DNA from: CAZWRK01 sp964635875
GTDB lineage: Bacteria > Pseudomonadota > Gammaproteobacteria > Burkholderiales > Aquaspirillaceae
Direction: 5' to 3'
NCBI GenBank assembly: GCA_964635875.1
Contig: CAZWRK010000076.1
Span: forward strand, 1 to 19,243
Length of the DNA: 19,243 nucleotides
Position 1 is the first letter of the stretch, and every line of letters begins with the position of its first letter. This document shows, piece by piece, positions 1-6,717 of this stretch. The notes beneath the pieces were generated by a model. The model saw only the letters and a program-made list of their open reading frames with translations, did not search any database and had not been told where the DNA came from. The translations under genes were made by a program, and so were the position numbers.

Positions 1-402
1 CGATGCCGCCAGTTTAAACGTCACCGACTGCTCTTTTTTCCGCGCTTTGGGGTCCAACACAAATAAATACGTCATTTTGACCTCGGCCTGTTTCGGCGAG
101 CGTTTTTTAGCCGAAAACCGCACCTTGCCCGCAATCTCGCCGTCTTGTGCCGAAATCCACGGATCGTAGTCGATGTGGCACATGCCATCATTGACATCCA
201 TGCAGCGATAATGATTTTTCAGTGCTTTTTCAAAAGAAGGCGTTACAAAGCGCATTAAATCTTTGCTGGGCTCCGCATAAAACAGGTTGTAATCATTAAA
301 AATTTTCTGACTCAATTCCACAGCTTGTGCGGCGGTGCACTCGGGCGCGGCCACACTGAAACCCGATAAAGCACTCAAAACCGCCATCAAAACCAAACGC
401 AT
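1..402 (-). CDS. Exported protein of unknown function, C-terminus cut off by window edge
   Basis: Reading leftward from ATG at 402 the frame stays open for 134 codons to the window edge, so the C-terminus is missing. AGGAG lies just upstream of the ATG. The product begins MRLVLMAVLSALSG and continues FSVAAPEC, a short signal peptide probably cut near VAA, so it should be exported. The mature part has an FNDYNLFYAEPS segment, a possible disulfide region (RCMDVNDGMCHIDYDPW) and a basic beta-rich stretch near AKKRSPKQ. The length, the D-x-DPW...AQDG pattern and the following strands loosely recall DUF3828-type periplasmic proteins. That is an impression from memory, not a firm assignment. It lies 50 bases downstream of the TPR gene on the same strand with no terminator between them, so the two may be cotranscribed. 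Confidence 0.75.
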   Translation of the reverse strand, partial: MRLVLMAVLSALSGFSVAAPECTAAQAVELSQKIFNDYNLFYAEPSKDLMRFVTPSFEKALKNHYRCMDVNDGMCHIDYDPWISAQDGEIAGKVRFSAKKRSPKQAEVKMTYLFVLDPKARKKEQSVTFKLAAS

Positions 403-452
403 AAACACTCCTCTCAAGCACAGTTTGCTTATTTTTGAATAGCACCGGTGGC

Positions 453-1121
453 TCAATGCGCCTGATCACACGTGGTCATTGTGGGTGGCGTCGTTTCAGC
501 ATGGCCGCCGGTGCGCTTTAGAACGCTACGACTCATGTTAGCCAGTTCGGCGTATTGCGCTGTTTGCGGCCACGTTGCCGTCAAATAGTTAGCCTGTTGC
601 AGCGCTTCTTTGATTTTGCCTTGATAGTAAAACGCGAAGAATAGGCCGCGTTGCGCTTCCTCTACCGGCGTTTGCCCGGTGAGACATTGCGCTTGACGAA
701 ATTTCTTCTCGGCTTCGGGCGCAAGCGCAGGATCGCTATTCACCCACAGCTTGGCTAAGGCCAACAACGCGGGGATATGTTCAGGCTCGGCTTTCAGAAC
801 CGCTTGCAAGTCATGCGTCGCCCCTTCCCACGCCCCCGGGTAGTCAAAATTGTGCCCCATGCTTTGTAAACGGCCACGCAAAAAGCGTGCATTCAGGTCG
901 TGAGGCGAAGCCGCTAACTGCTGATCTAATTCAGTTTTCAATACGCGATAGCGTTTGTTCACAGCTTGCCATTCTTTTTTGTTGGCGATATTGGGCGGAT
1001 GCGCGCCAATAATCGGCTCTAAGGCTTGAATGCGGTCAGCCAAGGGATCGGCGGCGTAGACCGGAGCGGCCAAGCCACCACAAATAGCCACAGCTAGAGC
1101 GATAACGCGGAGGAGTTTCAT
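453..1121 (-). CDS. Exported tetratricopeptide-repeat protein
   Basis: This is a 222-residue product starting at ATG 1121, preceded by AGGA at good spacing. An upstream in-frame start at 1190 would add a hydrophilic leader in front of the signal peptide and falls inside a palindrome, so I reject it. Residues 1-23 (MKLLRVIALAVAICGGLAAPVYA) form a classic Sec signal peptide with AYA-type cleavage before ADP. The mature protein is helical and has TPR-like pairs: one around LQAVLKAEPEHIPALLALAK and another around GKIKEALQQANYLTATWPQ. TPR proteins are scaffolds for protein-protein contact, so the partner cannot be read from the sequence. The C-terminus ends in a polar tail (GGHAETTPP). It may share a transcript with the exported protein downstream. 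Family is fairly sure; role unknown. Confidence 0.8.
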   Translation of the reverse strand: MKLLRVIALAVAICGGLAAPVYAADPLADRIQALEPIIGAHPPNIANKKEWQAVNKRYRVLKTELDQQLAASPHDLNARFLRGRLQSMGHNFDYPGAWEGATHDLQAVLKAEPEHIPALLALAKLWVNSDPALAPEAEKKFRQAQCLTGQTPVEEAQRGLFFAFYYQGKIKEALQQANYLTATWPQTAQYAELANMSRSVLKRTGGHAETTPPTMTTCDQAH

Positions 1122-1152
1122 CGTATTTTTCCTAGGGCGCGCGGTTGAATGT

Positions 1153-1187
1153 ATTCCAGCAGCAATGCCATGCACGGCTGCTGGAAT
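1153..1187. repeat. Perfect 11-bp inverted repeat (stem-loop)
   Basis: ATTCCAGCAGC at 1153-1163 pairs exactly with GCTGCTGGAAT at 1177-1187 across a 13-base loop. It sits between two minus-strand genes, about 30 bases upstream of the TPR gene start. There is no T-run after it on either strand, so a classic intrinsic terminator is unlikely. It could be an mRNA-stabilising structure or a protein-binding site. Confidence 0.6.
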
Positions 1188-1197
1188 CATGAAACAT

Positions 1198-1230
1198 TCA
1201 GGCGCTCGGCGCTAGCGCCAAAACGCCTGA
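1198..1230 (-). repeat. Nested hairpin downstream of the Gcr-family gene
   Basis: TCAGGCG (1198-1204) pairs with CGCCTGA (1224-1230). Inside it lies the perfect 12-bp palindrome GGCGCTAGCGCC (1208-1219). The structure begins 18 bases after the stop codon of the gene at 1248-3320 and precedes the TPR gene. It is placed like a transcription terminator but lacks a T-tract, so termination is only a possibility. Confidence 0.5.
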
Positions 1231-1247
1231 CATTGACGTTCGACGCG

Positions 1248-3320
1248 CTACACCGATTCGGGCGGATCGGTTTTATTTTCGATGGGGGACACACTCAGCA
1301 TCAGCGCCTTATTTGGCTTCGGCGGCAAGAAAAAGTCACGGGGGTGATGCCAAAAATGCTTCAACACCTTCTTCGCCAGCATCCGACCTTGTGAAAAAGT
1401 CACGCCACGCGCCTTCAGTGCGACATAGAGCGCCAGCGAAAAACTCACGCATAAGTTCATCACCCCGATCAGCGCGACCCCCGCCGCCGCCCACGGCCAC
1501 AGCGGGTTTTCTTGGAAATTCAAACCCACCGCTGAATACCCGACAAAGGCCGATGAAAACGCAATATGGCGGATATCCACAGGCAAGCCGAGCAAAACCC
1601 CCAAGCCCGACACCCCGCCCAGCAAAAAGCCAAAGAAAAAATTCCCCGCCAATGCGCCCAAATTATCTTCAACATAATGCGCAACGCGGCGCATACGCGC
1701 TTCGCCAAAAATCCGGCGCGGCCATTTTAGCTGCATCAAACGCTGCGGAATGCGGTTATAGGCGGCCATATTGTCGTAATAGCCCGCGATGAGACCCGCC
1801 AAAAACAAACACACTCCCGCAATACCGGCGTAGAAAAAAGCCCCGCTATACAGCGGATGAATTTCTTCTAACAACACCGTCGCTTTTTCTGGCGTGATAA
1901 AAGGGTGGCCGCTGACGCTTTGCAGCACAAAGCCAATCAACATCGCCATCGGAATCGCCAGCAGGACGTTGCCGACAATCGCGGCAAATTGACTGCGCAC
2001 CAGCCGCGCAATCAGCGACACTAAACTGTCTAAATTGCGCTGCTTATGGCCCTTGCTCGGCTTCTCGCTCAACGTGGCGGCAATGGTGTTGGCAGTCATC
2101 GCAGGCTGTTTGGTCGCGACCGTGCCATGCAGCGTATGAATCAGCACAAAACCTAAACCATAGTTGAATGAGAACGCGAGCGCCTCGGTCAGCGGCGGCA
2201 AGTGTGCCTTTGAAATCAACAGCTTAAATAAAGCCATCACCGCAATAATCACCCCCGCCAGCATCGCTGAGCGCAGTAACACAAAATACTCACGCCGGTT
2301 CGAGGTGATGTAATGCTCGCCGGTGCGACCAGCGTTTTCGGTCACACGGCGGGCAAGTAATTCGACGTTTTGTTGCCAGTAATGGCCGAGGTTATTTTTG
2401 CGCGATTCCGCCCGAATCAGCGCAACCCACAACGCCACAATATGCGTACCGCACGCGTCGATGCGTCGCGACTGATGGAGTTCGCTTAGCAGGTTTAGGA
2501 CGCACTCGAGGCGCTGCAAATGCTGGTGCAGACGCCGCAATAAAAAGGTCAGCGACAGGCTGGTTCCCTCGCGCCCAGCACGGCCGCGAATTTTTTCGAG
2601 GATTTCAGCACACTGCGCCATGAGCACTAACAGATGCTTTTCATCTTCGCCTTGCTGCGTAGGGTCCACCCAGCTTTCGCAGTAATGCTCGATATAGGCA
2701 ATCACTTCGATGTTTTGTGCCAAAAACGGTGAGGCAAATGCTTCTAAATTGGGTTCGACTCGCAATAACTCCGGCTCTAAACCAATCGACGAAATGCGGT
2801 ACGACAACACCCGCAGCGCCTCTAGCAACTGCAACGCAGCAGGCGGCACCGGCTTGCGGTTGACCCAGCCTTCGTCGTCGATTTTGAGCGCAAGCAACAG
2901 GGCTTGCCACACCGCCGGATCGACCGCCGCAACCCACTCAGCATCGTCAGAGCGATCGAAAATCAGGCCCACAATATCTTTGAGATAATCGCGGTTAGGG
3001 ACGTCCGGCAACAGTGTTCGCGACCAACGGCGCGCAGTTTCCGAGAAAAATCCAGTATTGGGAAACACCCCCGCCTCAACATACAGCGAGACACTTTTTT
3101 TACTGGCCAACAGGCGACATAAGGTCTCCCGTAGCGCCGCACGCCACTCGGGGCGACGGTCTAAAAGGTGACAGAGAGCACGTAAGTTGCGCGTCGCGTC
3201 CTCGGTATCGCTCGCCCGCACGGGACGCAGTGCCGCGACTAAGTCCGCTAATAAACCCACTGGGTCGGCTTGCGGATCAGCAAAGTGCGCTAACACATCA
3301 TCAAGAGATTGTTTTTTCAT
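1248..3320 (-). CDS. Gcr-family 'site-specific recombinase', polytopic membrane protein
   Basis: The 690-residue product starts at ATG 3320. A TTG at 3332 would add four residues, and neither start has a convincing ribosome site. The first ~350 residues are soluble, helical and leucine/arginine rich (for example RRLHQHLQRLECVLNLLSEL). The second half has about six hydrophobic spans, among them MLAGVIIAVMALFKLLI, AIVGNVLLAIPMAMLIGFVL, GAFFYAGIAGVCLFLAGLIAG and AAAGVALIGVMNLCVSFSLAL. Conserved-looking loop motifs are GTVATKQPAMTANTIA and AYNRIPQRL. Size, layout and these motifs match the SpecificRecomb/Gcr family known from Neisseria and other betaproteobacteria. I see no serine- or tyrosine-recombinase catalytic domain, so the family name probably does not describe the activity. 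It follows rsmE on the same strand after 112 bases and may be cotranscribed. Family call is fairly sure; function unknown. Confidence 0.8.
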   Translation of the reverse strand: MKKQSLDDVLAHFADPQADPVGLLADLVAALRPVRASDTEDATRNLRALCHLLDRRPEWRAALRETLCRLLASKKSVSLYVEAGVFPNTGFFSETARRWSRTLLPDVPNRDYLKDIVGLIFDRSDDAEWVAAVDPAVWQALLLALKIDDEGWVNRKPVPPAALQLLEALRVLSYRISSIGLEPELLRVEPNLEAFASPFLAQNIEVIAYIEHYCESWVDPTQQGEDEKHLLVLMAQCAEILEKIRGRAGREGTSLSLTFLLRRLHQHLQRLECVLNLLSELHQSRRIDACGTHIVALWVALIRAESRKNNLGHYWQQNVELLARRVTENAGRTGEHYITSNRREYFVLLRSAMLAGVIIAVMALFKLLISKAHLPPLTEALAFSFNYGLGFVLIHTLHGTVATKQPAMTANTIAATLSEKPSKGHKQRNLDSLVSLIARLVRSQFAAIVGNVLLAIPMAMLIGFVLQSVSGHPFITPEKATVLLEEIHPLYSGAFFYAGIAGVCLFLAGLIAGYYDNMAAYNRIPQRLMQLKWPRRIFGEARMRRVAHYVEDNLGALAGNFFFGFLLGGVSGLGVLLGLPVDIRHIAFSSAFVGYSAVGLNFQENPLWPWAAAGVALIGVMNLCVSFSLALYVALKARGVTFSQGRMLAKKVLKHFWHHPRDFFLPPKPNKALMLSVSPIENKTDPPESV

Positions 3321-3343
3321 CCGGTCTGCCAAATCAAATGGAG

Positions 3344-3412
3344 GGTTAGAGAATGGAGCAATTCCGCCATGTCACAAGCATGGACAAGAAAAAAACATGC
3401 CAAACTCTAACC
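3344..3412. repeat. 8-bp inverted repeat in the rsmE / Gcr-family intergenic region
   Basis: GGTTAGAG (3344-3351) and CTCTAACC (3405-3412) form an inverted repeat spanning 69 bases upstream of the Gcr-family start. A smaller pair, CCATG (3367-3371) and CATGG (3379-3383), sits inside it. The region would hold any promoter for the 1248-3320 gene, but I see no good -35/-10 pair on the minus strand. Confidence 0.35.
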
Positions 3413-3425
3413 ACATCCAGATGAA

Positions 3426-3446
3426 GGGGGTATTAAAAATCCCCCC
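3426..3446 (-). repeat. G/C-tract hairpin overlapping the rsmE stop codon
   Basis: On the minus strand a run of six G at the end of rsmE (plus-strand CCCCCC, 3441-3446) can pair with CCCCC just after the TAA (plus-strand GGGGG, 3426-3430), with an A/T-rich loop. It is not followed by a T-tract, so a terminator role is weak. It might slow ribosomes or protect the mRNA end. Confidence 0.3.
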
Positions 3447-4155
3447 ACAAGGTTTGCATCGCCGCCATCACGGTCAATGCCGCCGTCTCGGTGCGCAACA
3501 CCCGTGGCCCCAGTTGCAAAGGCTGCCAACCAGCAGAGATTGCCTGCTGAATTTCCTCTGGGGATAAGCCGCCCTCAGGCCCAATCAATAAGGCAATTTT
3601 GCCTTGGGGCTGTGGATAATCACGCAAAGAAACGCCCGCAATCGGATCCAAAATAAAGCCGGTTTGATCTGCTAGCGGCTGCGCCAAAAGGGCTTCAAAA
3701 GTCAGTGTTTCGTGAACAGCTGGAATGCGGTTGCGCCCCGATTGTTCACAGGCCGCGACCGCCACCCCGCGCCAATGTTCGCGTTTTTTGGCGGCACGCT
3801 CACCGTCGAGGCGCTGCTGTACGCGGGCGCTGATGAGGGGTTGAATAGCCTGCACACCGAGTTCGACCGATTTTTGGATCGTAAAGTCCATGCGTTCACC
3901 CATCGAAATCGCTTGATATAGGGTGATCTCAAGGCTGGACTCACGCTCAATCTCGCGCCGACTACTGGTTTCGACCGTGAGATGACGGCGACCGATATCA
4001 CAGACTGTCGCAGGGACTTCGCCCCCATTTCCATCAAATAAATCAATCACTTCACCCACCCGAAGCCGCAAAACTAAAACATGGCGGGCAACGCTCTCTT
4101 CGAGGTCAAAACGGCTATTTTCAGGGAGGACGTGGGGATAAAAAAATCTTGGCAT
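3433..4155 (-). CDS. rsmE: 16S rRNA (uracil-1498-N3) methyltransferase RsmE
   Basis: The 240-residue product matches the usual RsmE length. I start it at ATG 4155 (MPRFFYPHVLPENS), which is the typical family N-terminus. An in-frame ATG at 4272 would add 39 atypical residues. The AGGA upstream is about 11 bases away, a little far. RsmE uses S-adenosylmethionine to methylate N3 of U1498 in 16S rRNA of the assembled 30S subunit. The N-terminal PUA/OB-like part (to about residue 70) includes ARHVLVLRLRVGEVIDLFDG. The C-terminal SPOUT domain has the knot motifs LLIGPEGGLSPEE (about residues 189-200) and LGPRVLRTETAALTV near the end. The gene upstream is divergent. The Gcr-family gene follows on the same strand. 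Identity is secure. Confidence 0.95.
   Translation of the reverse strand: MPRFFYPHVLPENSRFDLEESVARHVLVLRLRVGEVIDLFDGNGGEVPATVCDIGRRHLTVETSSRREIERESSLEITLYQAISMGERMDFTIQKSVELGVQAIQPLISARVQQRLDGERAAKKREHWRGVAVAACEQSGRNRIPAVHETLTFEALLAQPLADQTGFILDPIAGVSLRDYPQPQGKIALLIGPEGGLSPEEIQQAISAGWQPLQLGPRVLRTETAALTVMAAMQTLWGDF
3611..3619 (-). promoter_or_regulatory. Perfect DnaA-box match inside rsmE
   Basis: TGTGGATAA on the plus strand is TTATCCACA on the minus strand, the consensus DnaA box. It lies within rsmE, 684 bases from the second perfect match at 4303. A single 9-base match can arise by chance in a window this long, so this is only suggestive. Confidence 0.3.
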
Positions 4156-4302
4156 TCGCTTGAAAGTCCTATTTGAAGCAGGTATTTTGCGGTGTCCGTC
4201 GGAAAGACCGCGTCCACGATTTCGCAAGGTGAATGTGTGCATCGCCAAACCATCTGATGCAATAGTTCTCAAAGACGGCGTTGGCTGACGGACTCACTGT
4301 GT

Positions 4303-4348
4303 TTATCCACAGAATAAGGCGTGACATCCGCCATCTCGCGTATCCACA
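4303..4348 (+). promoter_or_regulatory. DnaA-box pair in the rsmE / IMPase divergent intergenic region
   Basis: TTATCCACA at 4303-4311 is a perfect consensus DnaA box. GTATCCACA at 4340-4348 matches 8 of 9 bases, in the same orientation and 37 bases further on. CTGTG (4297-4301) and CACAG (4308-4312) also form a small inverted repeat over the first box. Both are in the 246-base non-coding stretch between divergent rsmE and the monophosphatase gene, where promoters for both genes should lie. The stretch is not AT-rich, so I see no unwinding element. DnaA could act here as a transcription regulator or titration site. Confidence 0.35.
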
Positions 4349-4401
4349 CCCGAACTTCGCTGCCGCGATCCGGCACTGAAGGCTGATGCTCAGGAAAGAC
4401 T

Positions 4402-5196
4402 ATGCAGGTCGTAGACCAAGTAATCCAAACGGTCCGTTCTATTGCACAAACCGAGGTGATGCCTCGCTTTTTGCGCGTCAACGCCATGCGTAAACATGAC
4501 GGTTCGCAGCTCACCGAAGCCGATTTGGCCTGTCAGGCGGCGCTCACGGCGCGCTTGCCTGATATTTTGCCCTATCCGGTCCTTGGCGAGGAAATGAATA
4601 GCGAAGAGCAACATGCGCTCTGGAACGAACATTTTGACACCGGCTTATGGGTCGTCGATCCGATTGATGGCACCACTAATTTTGTGCACGGTCTGCCGTA
4701 TTTTGCGATTTCGGTCGCGCTGATGCGTCAAGGTAAAGGCGAGTTGGGGGTGATTTACAATCCGGCCAGCGACGAAATGTTCTATGCGCGGCGCGGCATG
4801 GGCGCGTATTTGAACGGCACGCCACTACCGCTGAAAAGCTCGCCCAGTACGCTTTCCGAAACGATTGCTTCAGTCGAAGCCAAATACCTACGCAGCGGCA
4901 AACTCACCACCCGCCTCATGACCACCGCGCCGTGCGGCAGTCAACGCAATTTGGGGTCTTCGACACTCGATTGGTGTTATCTCGCCGCGGGGCGCTTTGA
5001 TTTATATCTGCACGGCGGCCAAAAATTATGGGATTACGCAGCGGGAACGGTCTTGCTTGAAGAGGCGGGCGGGCAATTGTGCTCGCTTGAAGATGATGAT
5101 TATTGGAGCAGTTCGGTGTGGCACCGCTCAGCGGTCGCGGCGCTCGACCCACATTTATTTGAACAATGGCGGCGCTGGGTTCGACAAAACCAGTAA
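4402..5196 (+). CDS. Inositol-monophosphatase-family phosphatase
   Basis: The 264-residue product starts at ATG 4402, with AGGAAAG about 5 bases upstream. It shows the metal-dependent phosphatase signatures in order: LGEEM near residue 62 (metal-binding glutamates), WVVDPIDGTTNF near 83-94 (motif 1, with the two metal-ligand aspartates and catalytic threonine) and LWDYAAGTVLLEEAGG near 209 (motif 2, substrate- and metal-binding aspartate). The family removes phosphate from small molecules such as inositol phosphates, fructose-1,6-bisphosphate or 3'-phosphoadenosine 5'-phosphate in a Mg-dependent reaction. The substrate cannot be read from the motifs, so SuhB, CysQ and other subtypes remain open. 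It has its own intergenic region upstream and a strong terminator just after the stop, so it is likely monocistronic. Confidence 0.9.
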   Translation: MQVVDQVIQTVRSIAQTEVMPRFLRVNAMRKHDGSQLTEADLACQAALTARLPDILPYPVLGEEMNSEEQHALWNEHFDTGLWVVDPIDGTTNFVHGLPYFAISVALMRQGKGELGVIYNPASDEMFYARRGMGAYLNGTPLPLKSSPSTLSETIASVEAKYLRSGKLTTRLMTTAPCGSQRNLGSSTLDWCYLAAGRFDLYLHGGQKLWDYAAGTVLLEEAGGQLCSLEDDDYWSSSVWHRSAVAALDPHLFEQWRRWVRQNQ

Positions 5197-5198
5197 AC

Positions 5199-5232
5199 AA
5201 AAAAGCCCTCGTCTCACACGAGGGCTTTTTTT
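5199..5232. terminator. Bidirectional rho-independent terminator between convergent genes
   Basis: GCCCTCGT (5205-5212) pairs perfectly with ACGAGGGC (5218-5225) around a five-base loop. Six A precede the stem and seven T follow it, so it works as an intrinsic terminator on both strands. It begins two bases after the IMPase stop and ends five bases before the reductase stop on the other strand. Confidence 0.93.
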
Positions 5233-5237
5233 CGGGC

Positions 5238-6395
5238 TTACGCCAACCACGGCGCGAGCTGTTTCGCCAAAGCTTGTCGTTCATTGACCGCCGTGCCGAG
5301 CAAAGCAAATCCACCCAGCTGCCCCGCTGCGTCGTGGAACAAAGCACGGACGCTTTCGGCGTCGGTTTCAACGTGCCATTCGCCTTGCATTCCCATCGGC
5401 GGCGGACAGCACACCGTCGGACAGGCCGGCGTTTTAATGATGACCGGCATCGCGGGATAAACCACGGCCGTCCGCGTACCGTTCAAGGTCGCGGCCAAGG
5501 CGCGCGCAGCCTGCATCAAAGGCATCACATAGGGCAGATTCAGTCCTGCGACTTCGGCGCAATCACCCAGTGCAAAAATCGAGGCATCCGAAGTTTGCAA
5601 GAAAGCGTCGGTCACGATGCCACGGTTGACCGCTAATCCTGCGGCAGCGGCCAAAGCGGTGCGCGGCCGCAAACCAATCGCGGATAACACGCAGTCGGCA
5701 TCCAAAGTGCTGCCGTCACTGAGACGCAAACGCACGCCGCGCTCGGCACCGGCTTCAATCGCATCGGCTTTGACACCAAAGTGCCAATTCACACCGCTGT
5801 CGGCTAATTTGGCTTGTAAGAAGCGTGCTGCTTCTGTGGGCAACAAGCGTCCTAAAGGCTGTGGGCCGGGATCAATTACATCGACTTGCACCCCGCCACG
5901 CCGAATCACGTCATTTGCAAATTCGCAGCCAATCAATCCACCGCCCAAAATCGCTAACCGCTGTGCCGAGGCGAGGGCGTGTTCAAACTGGGTGTAGTCG
6001 TTCAGGTCGTTGACCGCAAAAATCGCCGACTGGCCTTCACCGGTCAATCCGTGTGCAATCGGATCGGCACCGCAGGCCAACACCAAGTAACGGTAACGTA
6101 GCCGTGTTTGGTCACTCAACTGGACAGTTTTTTGGAGGCGATCAATTTCGGTCACGCTTACCTGAGCATACAAGGCGACCTGTTGCTGGGTGGCCATCGT
6201 CGCAGCATCGGTTTGAATCAAGTGTGCAGCGGATTTGGCGGCAGATAGCGCGTTTGAGAGCTGCGGCTTGGCGTAAAAATGGCCCTCATCGCGGCTCACC
6301 AAAGCCACGGATAAGGTGGAATCGAGTTTACGAAGTTCTTTAATGACCGACCAACCGGCCAAGCCCGAACCCAAAACCAGAATGTCGTAGTGCAT
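5238..6395 (-). CDS. FAD-dependent rubredoxin reductase (NAD(P)H:rubredoxin oxidoreductase)
   Basis: The 385-residue product starts at ATG 6395 behind a strong GGAGGAG. It is a two-Rossmann-fold flavoprotein that passes electrons from NAD(P)H through FAD to rubredoxin. Visible are MHYDILVLGSGLAGW (FAD-binding GxGxxG, residues 8-13), YLVLACGADP, AILGGGLIGCE (NAD(P)H-binding GxGxxG) and the FAD-binding SIFALGDCAE. The end carries VIIKTPACPTVCCPPP, which resembles the KTP...V-CPPP segment of RubB/AlkT-type rubredoxin reductases. Here it has three cysteines close together, which is unusual enough to note. The N-terminal extension from 6434 has no ribosome site and no FAD-fold fit, so I dropped it. 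It is the last gene of a rubrerythrin - rubredoxin - reductase set, which strongly supports rubredoxin as the acceptor. Other ferredoxin-reductase-like roles are less likely. Confidence 0.88.
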   Translation of the reverse strand: MHYDILVLGSGLAGWSVIKELRKLDSTLSVALVSRDEGHFYAKPQLSNALSAAKSAAHLIQTDAATMATQQQVALYAQVSVTEIDRLQKTVQLSDQTRLRYRYLVLACGADPIAHGLTGEGQSAIFAVNDLNDYTQFEHALASAQRLAILGGGLIGCEFANDVIRRGGVQVDVIDPGPQPLGRLLPTEAARFLQAKLADSGVNWHFGVKADAIEAGAERGVRLRLSDGSTLDADCVLSAIGLRPRTALAAAAGLAVNRGIVTDAFLQTSDASIFALGDCAEVAGLNLPYVMPLMQAARALAATLNGTRTAVVYPAMPVIIKTPACPTVCCPPPMGMQGEWHVETDAESVRALFHDAAGQLGGFALLGTAVNERQALAKQLAPWLA

Positions 6396-6414
6396 GGCGA
6401 TCTCCTCCCGCATC

Positions 6415-6432
6415 GTGGGGGCGATGCCCCAC
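6415..6432 (-). repeat. Hairpin just upstream of the reductase ribosome site
   Basis: GTGGGG (6415-6420) pairs with CCCCAC (6427-6432) around a six-base loop. In the minus-strand mRNA it ends only a few bases before the GGAGGAG that serves the reductase, so it could influence translation initiation. Confidence 0.45.
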
Positions 6433-6435
6433 AAA

Positions 6436-6467
6436 GTCGCCGCCTAGATTCTTTACAAGGCGGCGAC
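6436..6467 (-). repeat. 10-bp perfect stem-loop between rubredoxin and reductase genes
   Basis: GTCGCCGCCT (6436-6445) pairs with AGGCGGCGAC (6458-6467) across a 12-base loop, starting 8 bases after the rubredoxin stop. On the minus strand only TTT follows the stem, so at most it is a weak attenuator. It may instead protect the 3' end of the rubrerythrin-rubredoxin mRNA and lower reductase output. Confidence 0.55.
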
Positions 6468-6474
6468 TGTCGTA

Positions 6475-6648
6475 TTAGGCCACGGGCACCATGTCGAAAT
6501 CAGACTTGGAAATCCCGCAGTCCGGACAGCACCAGTCGTCAGGCACGTCATCCCAGTAGGTTCCGGCAGGAATCCCTTCTTCCGGCAAGCCTTTTTCTTC
6601 GTCGTAAATAAAGCCACACATAATGCACGCCCATTTTTGGTATTCCAT
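6475..6648 (-). CDS. Rubredoxin (57 aa)
   Basis: This small gene runs from ATG 6648 to TAA 6475, with GAGGG upstream. The product begins MEYQKWACIMCGFIYDEEKG and ends PDDWCCPDCGISKSDFDMVPVA. The two CxxC(G) knuckles, C8-x2-C11 and C41-x2-C44, are the four ligands of the single rubredoxin iron. The aromatic core (Y3, W6, F13, Y15, Y31, W32, W39 and F51 by position) and the length are typical. C40 is an extra cysteine beside the ligand pair. Rubredoxin is a soluble one-electron carrier. The genes on either side, rubrerythrin upstream and rubredoxin reductase downstream, are its natural acceptor and donor. A 68-codon frame in the same place (6453-6659) is an overlapping shadow. Very secure. Confidence 0.96.
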   Translation of the reverse strand: MEYQKWACIMCGFIYDEEKGLPEEGIPAGTYWDDVPDDWCCPDCGISKSDFDMVPVA

Positions 6649-6717
6649 GATGCCCTCACTTAAATATTGATTGAACTACACACATAACGCTCAAAAATCA
6701 CAGCAGGATGAAACCGC

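Noticed and set aside
472..479. Third parS site at CACGTG near 474
   Set aside because: Only the CACGTG-like core is shared (ACACGTGG); the GTTT and AAAC arms are absent, and it lies inside the TPR gene.
1313..1792. 159-codon open frame on the plus strand
   Set aside because: It lies wholly inside and antisense to the Gcr-family gene and its product is low-complexity Ser/Pro/Arg with no recognisable fold. It is a frame shadow.
1248..3320. Mobile element suggested by the 'site-specific recombinase' family name
   Set aside because: There are no terminal repeats, attachment sites, cargo genes or recombinase catalytic motifs; the gene sits among housekeeping genes.
3187..3567. 126-codon plus-strand frame spanning the rsmE / Gcr-family gap
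   Set aside because: It overlaps two secure genes on the other strand, has no ribosome site and gives a composition unlike a protein.
4156..4401. Replication origin at the DnaA boxes
   Set aside because: Only one perfect and one near box lie in the gap, there is no AT-rich unwinding stretch, and no dnaA, dnaN or gid genes are nearby.
6453..6659. 68-codon minus-strand frame over rubredoxin
   Set aside because: It overlaps the true rubredoxin frame (6475-6648), which has both CxxC knuckles and a ribosome site; this one has neither.
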